The position numbers were made by a program, and so were the translations under genes. A DNA stretch of 9,877 nucleotides from assembly GCA_014379815.1 (NCBI GenBank), contig JACMLA010000852.1, positions 1 through 9,877 of the forward strand, in the 5' to 3' direction. Below are positions 1 to 6,147 of the stretch, in pieces. The notes beneath the pieces are model-generated. The model was given only the letters and a program-made list of their open reading frames with translations. It did not search any database and was not told the DNA's origin. Origin of the DNA: Bryobacteraceae bacterium (GTDB lineage: Bacteria; Acidobacteriota; Terriglobia; Bryobacterales; Bryobacteraceae). Position 1 is the first letter of the stretch. Every line of letters begins with the position of its first letter.

Positions 1-89
1 CTACCCTGCGCTAATCTCCGGGGCAAAACGGAAGTCCACGTAGAAGGCCACTGCGCCTCGTCGCTGGTTGCGTGCATCTCATGGGAGCC
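1..89. other. Leader region before the SnoaL-like gene, nothing firm
   Basis: I see no gene, terminator or convincing promoter here. The reading frame of the following gene is open from position 15, after an in-frame TAA at 12-14, but the implied residues are arginine- and proline-rich and do not look like part of the family. This stretch is probably leader or intergenic sequence, or the edge of an unseen upstream gene. Confidence 0.3.
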
Positions 90-548
90 ATGCAAACACA
101 ATCAGAAATCTCAGAGAACGTTAAGCTCGCGAGACGCTTTGTCGAAGGCGTGCTAGGCGGTGCCGATCCACAGGCATTCGATGAGCTGGTAGCCGATAAC
201 GTCTGGGTGTCCACAGGTCTGAAACCGGATGCTCCCATCACTAGCAAGGCCGAGTATGGCCGCGTTTTATCCGAGACCCTTGGTAAAGCGTTCAGCGAAG
301 GTGACATGAAAATCGACGAGCTACTCGAGACCTCCGATGGCCGGGTTGTGGTGCGGTTTACGGCCACTGCGCTCCACAGCGGTGAACTCTACGGTGTACC
401 TCCTACTGGCAAGCGTGTGGTGTTCGCCGAAATGCACCTGCTCAGGTTTGCGGACGGCAAGCTGGTTGAGAATTTTGTCGGTGGGCTGAATCCTCTAAGC
501 TACGAGATGATATTTGCAGACTACATTAAGCCGCTGGTACTCAGCTAG
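90..548 (+). CDS. SnoaL-like / NTF2-fold small protein (ester cyclase family)
   Basis: The predicted protein has 152 residues, normal for the SnoaL-like alpha+beta cone family, whose members include polyketide cyclases and many uncharacterised ligand-binding proteins. Visible hallmarks are an N-terminal helix with the KLARRFVEGVLGG pattern (about 12-24), a central DGRVVVRFTATALHSGEL strand pair (83-100), the family motif YGVPPTGKRVVFAEMH (101-116), and a RFADGKLVENF strand (119-129). No signal peptide is visible, so it is probably cytoplasmic. The aspartate that family members often carry a few residues after the E-x-W/F position is not obvious here (ENFVGGLNP), so catalysis is uncertain. I chose ATG 90 because the family homology begins just after it. 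GTG 72 and ATG 81 are in frame, and none has an ideal ribosome site (GGGAG lies only 2 bases before ATG 90). A sensor kinase follows 24 bases downstream. Substrate unknown. Confidence 0.8.
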   Translation: MQTQSEISENVKLARRFVEGVLGGADPQAFDELVADNVWVSTGLKPDAPITSKAEYGRVLSETLGKAFSEGDMKIDELLETSDGRVVVRFTATALHSGELYGVPPTGKRVVFAEMHLLRFADGKLVENFVGGLNPLSYEMIFADYIKPLVLS

Positions 549-572
549 GAGGATCGGCGCGCGGAAGTAAGA

Positions 573-2096
573 ATGAGCGCAGAGAGTAAACCGGAACAGC
601 TTGCGCGGATTGTTATCGGGGAGGACGAGCAAGTAGTCGCACTCGACCTGCAGAAACGTCTGCTGGCCCTTGGATACTGTGTTGCCGGTGTAGCGGACAC
701 AGGACCGGAGGTGATCCGCCTGGCACAGGAACTCTCTGCCAATCTCGTCTTGATGGACATCCGGCTCCGGGGGAGCATGGATGGCATTGAAGCCGCCGAA
801 GTCATACGCCAGGAATTGCAGATACCGGTCATTTTTCTGACTGCCTATGCCAGCAAAGACACAGTAGCTCGCGCAAGAATCGCGGGTCCTCTGGGGTACT
901 TGACGAAGCCGTTCCGGATCAATGAACTAAATGCCACGATTTTGATGGCTCTGGATCAACACAAACTTGGCCAGAACATCTTCGCGGAGCGTGGCTGGCT
1001 GGTGTCACTGCTTGGCAGTATCAGCGATGGAGTGATTGCGACAGATGCCAGCGGATGCATTCGTGTAATGAACTCGGCAGCTGCGCAAATGACCGGCTGG
1101 ACCCAGTCCGAGGCTCTGGGCAAGCAAATAGAAGCCATCTACACTCTGGAGACTCTATCGGGCGAGCCTCTGGTTGAATGTCAGCTTCGCACGGCTCTGC
1201 AAGATGGTGTCCCCATACCGAAGCAGAGATTTGCCCTGCGGACACGACAAGGTGGGCTGCTTGCGATTGAGGACGCGGCCGCTCCGGTGCTTTCTGACGG
1301 ACTTGTGATTGGTGCCGTCAGTGTGTTTCTCGACATCTCGGCAACGCTGCAGCGGGAGTCCTACGATGCGGCTTTACGCCTGCTGCTGGAAGAGCAGGTG
1401 CAGCAGACTACAGAAGCGCTGGGCCATACACGTGCGGAACTAAAGACACTCTCGGGCTACTTGATTACCGCGCAGGATGAGGAGCGGCGGCGTGTCGCAC
1501 GCGAGTTACATGACGACCTTGGTCAGAGGACGGCGTTGCTGGAGTTTGATCTGGAGAGGGTTAGCCGCCACCTGACGCGCGCGGCTCCTGAGGCACGTTT
1601 AGCACTGGAATCCCTGCATACTCATATCAGTGCACTGGCCGCCGGGTTGCGTGAAGTGTCGCACCGTCTTCACCCGTCTGTCCTCACTGACCTCGGACTG
1701 GAAGCGGCCCTGCGAACGCTGGTTCAGGAACACGTTCAGCGCGGCGGCGATGCCAGCATCGTGGTGCCAGACAATCCCAATCCTGTCCCAGCCGATGTCG
1801 CTACGGCGATGTACCGGGTCGCACAAGAGGCATTTCGCAATGTTGTGAAACACACCGACAACGCACCGGTCCGCATCACGCTTGAGGACGTCGGAAAAGA
1901 ATTGCGGCTCACCATCGAAGATGCCGGACCGGGCTTCGAGCTAAGGGACTTTCGGGGTAAAGGCGGCCTTGGACTTCTCAGCATGCAGGAACGCGCACGA
2001 CTGGTAGGAGGGACGCTGCAATTACAATCGCAGCTGGGAGACGGGACAAAGATTGTGTTCCGGGTACCTGTGCAGGAAGCTGTCGCCGCTAACTAG
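573..2096 (+). CDS. Soluble sensor histidine kinase, REC-PAS-HisKA_3-HATPase
   Basis: This is a 507-residue two-component protein without membrane segments, so it is cytoplasmic. An N-terminal receiver domain (about 12-130) has the acidic pair E17/D18, phospho-acceptor D62 in LVLMDIRLRG, T90 and K112 in TKPF, so it should be phosphorylatable. A PAS domain follows (about 140-258; SISDGVIATDASGCIRVMNS), then a coiled-coil linker (about 262-297). The HisKA_3 dimerisation domain has H313 in ERRRVARELHDDLGQ. The HATPase domain has an N-box with N423 (EAFRNVVKH), a G1 box DAGPGF (450-455) and a glycine-rich GKGGLGLL (462-469). This kinase type (NarX/DegS-like) normally phosphorylates NarL-type regulators with a helix-turn-helix, none of which is in the window. 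The receiver at the front suggests control by another kinase or a phosphorelay. The start has a GGAAG ribosome site 5 bases upstream. It is likely co-transcribed with the SnoaL-like gene. Confidence 0.95.
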   Translation: MSAESKPEQLARIVIGEDEQVVALDLQKRLLALGYCVAGVADTGPEVIRLAQELSANLVLMDIRLRGSMDGIEAAEVIRQELQIPVIFLTAYASKDTVARARIAGPLGYLTKPFRINELNATILMALDQHKLGQNIFAERGWLVSLLGSISDGVIATDASGCIRVMNSAAAQMTGWTQSEALGKQIEAIYTLETLSGEPLVECQLRTALQDGVPIPKQRFALRTRQGGLLAIEDAAAPVLSDGLVIGAVSVFLDISATLQRESYDAALRLLLEEQVQQTTEALGHTRAELKTLSGYLITAQDEERRRVARELHDDLGQRTALLEFDLERVSRHLTRAAPEARLALESLHTHISALAAGLREVSHRLHPSVLTDLGLEAALRTLVQEHVQRGGDASIVVPDNPNPVPADVATAMYRVAQEAFRNVVKHTDNAPVRITLEDVGKELRLTIEDAGPGFELRDFRGKGGLGLLSMQERARLVGGTLQLQSQLGDGTKIVFRVPVQEAVAAN

Positions 2097-2113
2097 CCGA
2101 ACGAATTCGTTGC

Positions 2114-2752
2114 CTAAGGAGCGAGCCGGTAGCGCGTCCAACTGTCGCCATCCCGGACGTATTCCAGCCGGTCATGGAGGCGATTTGGTCGCCCTTGCCA
2201 AAACTCGAAAGCTACAGGAGCGAGGCAATAGCCGCCCCAGAACGGAGGCAATGGAATCTCTTCCTCGCCAGCGAATCGTGCACTTGCCTGCGCGAGCTCC
2301 AGTTCCAGCACCTCCCGTCCGGCGATTCTTGCACTCTGGCTGGAAGCCCACGCACCAAGCTGGTGACCCGCGGGCCGCGAGTGAAAATACGCAGCGGATT
2401 CCTCTCGGGACGTTGGGTGTGCTGACCCTGTGATACGGACCTGACGTTCGAGTTCCGGCCAGTAGAACAAGAGCGAGGCGTTGGCATTTTCACTTAGCGC
2501 ACGACCCTTCCTGCTTTCGTAGTTGGTATAGAAAACGAAGCCGCGGGGGCGCACACCTTTCAAGAGAACCATCCGAAGCCCGGGCACGCCCTCGGCGGAT
2601 ACGGTACCGAGTGCCATCGCATTCGGCTCAGGATTTCCGGACTGCTGAGCCTGGACAAACCAGAATGCAAACTGATCGAACGGGTCAGGGAGTGCATCGG
2701 CTTCGGTCAAGCCGCCTTTGGTATAGCTTAAGCGCAGGTCGCCAAGATTCAT
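2114..2752 (-). CDS. pdxH: Pyridoxine/pyridoxamine 5'-phosphate oxidase (PdxH)
   Basis: This FMN enzyme oxidises pyridoxine or pyridoxamine 5'-phosphate with O2 to pyridoxal 5'-phosphate, the last step of B6 cofactor synthesis and salvage, in the cytoplasm. The 212-residue product matches the usual length and covers the whole family: LRLSYTKGGL at 6-15, an FMN-contacting RMVLLK at 60-65, FVFYTNYESRKG (72-83), LERQVRITG (101-109), YFHSRP (122-127), QLGAWAS (131-137), PFWGG (170-174), EFWQG (183-187) and catalytic RLHDR (191-195, equivalent to R197/H199 of the E. coli enzyme), ending in RLAP as in E. coli. The position equivalent to E. coli S137 appears to be His130. The ATG at 2752 lies 4 bases after the receptor stop and has only a weak ribosome site, which fits translational coupling. 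Longer starts up to 2941 would run inside the receptor gene and are not supported by the family. Confidence 0.96.
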   Translation of the reverse strand: MNLGDLRLSYTKGGLTEADALPDPFDQFAFWFVQAQQSGNPEPNAMALGTVSAEGVPGLRMVLLKGVRPRGFVFYTNYESRKGRALSENANASLLFYWPELERQVRITGSAHPTSREESAAYFHSRPAGHQLGAWASSQSARIAGREVLELELAQASARFAGEEEIPLPPFWGGYCLAPVAFEFWQGRPNRLHDRLEYVRDGDSWTRYRLAP

Positions 2753-2756
2753 AGAA

Positions 2757-5066
2757 TCAAAACATCCACTTGATTCCAGCCACGGCCCACGCGCGAGGAG
2801 TTGGGAAGCCTTCCTCGTAGAACTTGCGATTGAAGACATTCTCCACTCGGGTAAACAACCGGAGCGAGTGTGTGTCTCCGAATGGTTTTGTCCAGCCCAC
2901 AACCAGATCGCCTCGTATCGGTCCGTCGAACTGGTACGCACGACCGCTAAGTGGGAAGAGGTACGGGCTATTTGCGAACAGGTCGAAGGTCACGTCCAGG
3001 CGTCGCCCAAGTCGCTGCGAGGCGGTTGCCGTAAACACGTGGTCGGAGATGCGGGGTGATCGGAGCACGGTGTTCCCATACTGGCTGACACGGTCCAGAG
3101 CTTTCGCGAACGTGTAGGCACCCTGAACAGTAAGAGTGCGTGTCGGCGTCGCTTCCACCGAAACTTCCACACCGCGAGCGATTCCACCTCTGGTGTTCCT
3201 ATAGCCGCCAAAACGGCCAAAGGGGTCGGTAGCGGGTACAATCAGCCCGCTGAAGTCAAAGATGATCTGTTCCTGGATGTAGGTGTAGAAGTACGTTGCG
3301 CTAACACGGACTCGGGATTTCGCGAGGTACTGGTCAACGCCGCCGTCGAAGGCAAGCAGCCGTTCCGGAGCCAGCCGTGGATCTCCGTAGCCGCTGAAAC
3401 TGCCCCCAAAGAACGATGCACCAAATCTCTCATAAAGCGCCGGTGCCCGGTACCCATTCCCTGCATGAGCCCGAAGTTTCGTGGTCGTCGACGCGATTGT
3501 GTAAGCGGCGGAAACGTCCCCGGTGCGCGCGTCCGGAGGCGTCGCCAGTGTGGCCTGGCTATAGAGCGTACTGTTCCCGCTGAACCGGGGAGTACGCAGG
3601 TCGAATCGCTGCAGACGGCCTGAGATTTGAACTTGCAAACGATCGTTGAGGTAGCGACCTTGCAATTGCGCGAATCCCGCATGCGACGACTGATCGATGC
3701 GAAGGCGTGCATTGGTTTGGCTCGCGGGATTTGGATTTTGATCTCGAGACAGATTGTCGAATGACTCCCGCTCCCATTCATAACCGCCGGTGAACAGATG
3801 ATGCCGTCCCAGAGACAAATCGGTGCGCGCCTGGACCGTGTCGATCCTGCCATCGAACCGATTCGAGTTGTTGAAGGCAGGCTCGAACCGTACCCCGGCT
3901 GGGCCGTCGCGGTTGTCGCGTTTCGTACCAACACCGGAATAGCTGGCTTGCACAGACACCCACGGTGTGAAGATATGGCGCAGTTGCGTGAGGACGGTGT
4001 TGGTCAAGGCAGAACGGCGTTGATCCGGATCGTTCGGCGCCGGAACCAGGTTGCCGGACACGTTCAGAAATGGCGAGTCATTCAAGCCGGCGAACGTGTC
4101 GGCAAGAAGAAGGCGAACACTGGCAGTCGTGCGCGGCGCAAGTTGGTACTGCGCGAAGCCATGTAGCGTGCTGTTGCGGGCCCGGTCATCTTCGTCCACC
4201 CCCTGCGTTACGTTCAGATGCGTAACGCCGCCAGAGAATCGCAACCGGTCCTGGAGGACGCTGCCGGACGCGCGGGCCGTACCTCGAAACAAGCCAAGCC
4301 CACCGCCTTCTGTACTCAGGTCGCCGCGAAGCCGACCCCCGCCCTGATCCGTGATGATGTTAACGACACCTGCCGTAGCATGAGTCCCATACAACGACGA
4401 ACCGGAGCCTCGTAGCACTTCGAGCCTGTCCACGTCACTCACCAGTAAATCGCCTATGAATGCAGTCACATCGCCTTGTGGCGAGGCAGCATCGCGAAGG
4501 CGAAACCCGTCGATGAGAAAAGAGGTATCGATTGCCCGCATGCCCCGGGTCAGGACGCGGGTCAGTGATCCCGGTCCGCCCAGCTGCGCCACGCGGATTC
4601 CGGGAACGGTGCGCAGAGCCTCCGCAACACTGAACTCCGCGCGCCTCGCCATCTGCGCAGAATCGACGATATCGAGTGCTTTGGACTGCTGCTCTACGGT
4701 TTGGGCAACGGCTGCGGCGGTCACCTGTACCTGGGAGACGATTCGCGCGATATCCAGCCGGATGTCAACCTGAGCACCTGCGGTGGAGAGACGAATTTGC
4801 TGTGGCTCCGCCGATCCAAAACCATTCGCGGACGCTTCCAGAACGAACTCTGTGGACGGCAGTGACCCAAAACGGTAAAGACCGAGATTGTTGGACTCTG
4901 TTACCCGGCGCGTTCCGGAAACACGCTCCGTCAGAACCACTCTGGCGTTCGCTACGGGCGCAGTCGACGCGTCCGTGACCACTCCTGAGATGACTCTCAA
5001 AGCAGGGCCAGAGGTCTCGGCCAGGGCGCAGGAACACGCCGCGACCAGTAGCCAGAAAACTTTCAT
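2757..5066 (-). CDS. TonB-dependent outer-membrane receptor, BtuB-like, B12-regulated
   Basis: The product has 769 residues. A signal peptide (1-16, MKVFWLLVAACSCALA) is followed by a carboxypeptidase-regulatory-like beta-sandwich (about 24-105; ISGVVTDASTAPVANARVVL). A possible TonB-box-like stretch (about 110-118) leads into the plug domain (about 128-240; ALRTVPGIRV, LTRGMRAIDTSFLIDG, VDRLEVLRGSGSSLYGTHA, GVVNIIT). The rest is a 22-strand-type beta-barrel ending in phenylalanine (KWMF), the usual outer-membrane assembly signal. It should import a scarce ligand across the outer membrane using TonB/ExbBD energy. The cobalamin riboswitch upstream points to B12 or another corrinoid, but classical BtuB lacks the N-terminal beta-sandwich, so the ligand is inferred. 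ATG 5066 is chosen because it has a signal peptide and a GAGGGAAGG ribosome site 9 bases upstream. The frame stays open to 5330, but that extension would translate the riboswitch. Confidence 0.93.
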   Translation of the reverse strand: MKVFWLLVAACSCALAETSGPALRVISGVVTDASTAPVANARVVLTERVSGTRRVTESNNLGLYRFGSLPSTEFVLEASANGFGSAEPQQIRLSTAGAQVDIRLDIARIVSQVQVTAAAVAQTVEQQSKALDIVDSAQMARRAEFSVAEALRTVPGIRVAQLGGPGSLTRVLTRGMRAIDTSFLIDGFRLRDAASPQGDVTAFIGDLLVSDVDRLEVLRGSGSSLYGTHATAGVVNIITDQGGGRLRGDLSTEGGGLGLFRGTARASGSVLQDRLRFSGGVTHLNVTQGVDEDDRARNSTLHGFAQYQLAPRTTASVRLLLADTFAGLNDSPFLNVSGNLVPAPNDPDQRRSALTNTVLTQLRHIFTPWVSVQASYSGVGTKRDNRDGPAGVRFEPAFNNSNRFDGRIDTVQARTDLSLGRHHLFTGGYEWERESFDNLSRDQNPNPASQTNARLRIDQSSHAGFAQLQGRYLNDRLQVQISGRLQRFDLRTPRFSGNSTLYSQATLATPPDARTGDVSAAYTIASTTTKLRAHAGNGYRAPALYERFGASFFGGSFSGYGDPRLAPERLLAFDGGVDQYLAKSRVRVSATYFYTYIQEQIIFDFSGLIVPATDPFGRFGGYRNTRGGIARGVEVSVEATPTRTLTVQGAYTFAKALDRVSQYGNTVLRSPRISDHVFTATASQRLGRRLDVTFDLFANSPYLFPLSGRAYQFDGPIRGDLVVGWTKPFGDTHSLRLFTRVENVFNRKFYEEGFPTPRAWAVAGIKWMF

Positions 5067-5075
5067 GTTGTACAG

Positions 5076-5088
5076 CCTTCCCTCGAAG
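5076..5088 (-). promoter_or_regulatory. Ribosome-binding site of the receptor gene, in a small hairpin
   Basis: On the minus strand the sequence CTTC-GAGG-GAAG-G places the purine-rich Shine-Dalgarno GAGGGAAGG 9 bases before ATG 5066. The two flanking tetramers can pair, putting GAGG in the loop. No run of T typical of an intrinsic terminator lies between the aptamer and the start codon. The expression platform therefore looks translational rather than transcriptional, which is inference from the sequence. Confidence 0.4.
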
Positions 5089-5118
5089 ATTCCCACCCTT
5101 GTTTGCAGAGCGGCTATC

Positions 5119-5290
5119 GGCAGGTCTTCGGACTTACAGGCACTCCGGCACGACGACCGGTTTCCTACTAGCCGCGGCTTCCCAGTCCCAGGCGGGACCA
5201 GTGCCTTTCGATGCGGCGTTCGTTCCTGTTTACCGCTGCGGGGCAGTTCCGGACTCTCACCGGGTTCCCTCTTGCCACAACAGACCCAGA
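5119..5290 (-). promoter_or_regulatory. Cobalamin (B12) riboswitch aptamer
   Basis: Reading the minus strand, the conserved cobalamin-aptamer blocks appear in order. They are GGGTCTG at the 5' side of the closing stem (about 5287-5281), AGAGGGAA, GGTGAGAGTCC, CTGCCCCGCAGCGGTAA, GGCACTGGTCCC, CTGGGAAGCC, and the 3' B12-box-like AAGTCCGAAGACCTGCC ending near 5119. GGTCT at the 5' end can pair with AGACC in the B12 box to close the structure. The aptamer ends about 52 bases before the receptor start codon. Binding of adenosylcobalamin or a related corrinoid normally represses the downstream gene. The exact ends are approximate. Confidence 0.94.
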
Positions 5291-5322
5291 TAACGGACTT
5301 GTTGTACCGACAGTTTCTACAG

Positions 5323-5352
5323 ATTAACACCGACGATGAACATCGGGAACAA
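5323..5352 (-). promoter_or_regulatory. Weak candidate promoter for the riboswitch-receptor-pdxH operon
   Basis: On the minus strand TTGTTC (5352-5347) and GTTAAT (5328-5323) are 18 bases apart and match the -35 and -10 consensus at 3 and 4 of 6 positions. Transcription would start near 5316, just ahead of the aptamer, which is the right place. The match is weak and could be chance. The rest of the 313-base interval (5067-5379) holds the riboswitch, the receptor ribosome site and the start region of the divergent ABC gene. No other element is evident in it. Confidence 0.25.
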
Positions 5353-5379
5353 AATACCGGAGGCGCGGTCTAAGTCACC

Positions 5380-6147
5380 ATGCTCGAAACGCGGGCGCTG
5401 AGCAAGAGCTACTCGCGAATCCCGGCGGTACAGAACGTCAGCTTCACGGTAAAACCGGGACAGGTGCTGGGCTATCTGGGTCCGAACGGATCCGGTAAGA
5501 GCACCACCGTGCGCATGCTCACCGGGCTGTTGGAGCCTACTTCCGGCGAGGTCCTGTTCCACGGAGTCAGCATTCGCACCGACCTCGTGAACTACAAAAG
5601 GAGGATCGGTTACGTGCCGGAAGAGGCACATTTGTATCCACATCTTACCGGTCTGGAGTATCTGGAGTTAGTCGGCACACTCCGCGATCTGGATGAGCGT
5701 ACTCTGCGAACCCGCGCACAACGATTCCTGCAGCTTTTCGGCTTGACACATGCCACCGACTCTCCCGTCTCTGCTTACTCGAAAGGTATGCGGCAGAGAT
5801 TGCTGCTAACGGCGGCATTACTGCATGATCCTGAGTTACTAATATTCGATGAGCCGGAGTCTGGTCTTGATGTGGGAACGACACTGGTTTTCCGCAAGCT
5901 GGTTGCTGAGCTCGCACGTAACGGCAAGATGGTTCTGTACTGTTCCCACGTGCTGGAGGCTGTCGAGAAAGTCTGCTCCCACGTGCTGGTGCTGCATCGC
6001 GGTAAGGTCGTCGCGCATGAAAGCATCGAAGGCATGCGCTCTCTGACGGCTAGTCCCTCTCTGGAAGCGGTCTTCTCAGAATTGACGCAGCAGGCGGATT
6101 CCGATGAAGCAGCACGCTCTCTTGTGGCGGCGATGAAGCTCCAGTGA
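5380..6147 (+). CDS. ABC transporter ATP-binding protein (ABC-2/exporter type)
   Basis: The 255-residue nucleotide-binding subunit hydrolyses ATP to drive the membrane protein encoded next. It has Walker A GPNGSGKST (34-42), a Q-loop region IGYVPEEAHLY (76-86) with glutamate where glutamine is usual, signature YSKGMRQR (133-140), Walker B LLIFDEP (153-159) with catalytic E158, D-loop SGLD (161-164) and switch H190. The SKGM signature and PEE Q-loop resemble the CcmA/ABC-2 export class rather than BtuD-type importers. The C-terminal tail (about 225-255) is the usual short extension of this class. A GGAGG lies 16 bases before the ATG, which is long spacing, but an in-frame TAA at 5371-5373 rules out any earlier start. 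The gene is divergent from the receptor operon and overlaps the permease gene by 4 bases. Confidence 0.95.
   Translation: MLETRALSKSYSRIPAVQNVSFTVKPGQVLGYLGPNGSGKSTTVRMLTGLLEPTSGEVLFHGVSIRTDLVNYKRRIGYVPEEAHLYPHLTGLEYLELVGTLRDLDERTLRTRAQRFLQLFGLTHATDSPVSAYSKGMRQRLLLTAALLHDPELLIFDEPESGLDVGTTLVFRKLVAELARNGKMVLYCSHVLEAVEKVCSHVLVLHRGKVVAHESIEGMRSLTASPSLEAVFSELTQQADSDEAARSLVAAMKLQ

Noticed and set aside
2100..2111. Perfect 12-base palindrome AACGAATTCGTT between convergent stop codons
   Set aside because: It has no loop and no T-run, so it is not an intrinsic terminator. A single palindrome of this length is weak evidence for a protein-binding site.
2053..2433. 126-codon + strand frame across the kinase end and pdxH
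   Set aside because: It runs antisense to pdxH and overlaps the kinase tail out of frame, with no domain and atypical composition. PdxH is clearly the real gene here.
2753..2941. N-terminal extension of PdxH by 63 codons
   Set aside because: It lies inside the receptor coding sequence in another frame. PdxH homology begins at LRLSYTKGGL just after ATG 2752, and the length then fits the family.
3242..3934. 230-codon open frame within the receptor gene
   Set aside because: It is a shadow in another frame of the same strand, with arginine- and serine-rich composition and no recognisable domain. The receptor frame explains the region.
5067..5330. N-terminal extension of the receptor frame by 88 codons
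   Set aside because: The extension would translate the cobalamin riboswitch and is cysteine- and arginine-rich without family similarity. ATG 5066 has a signal peptide and a good ribosome site.
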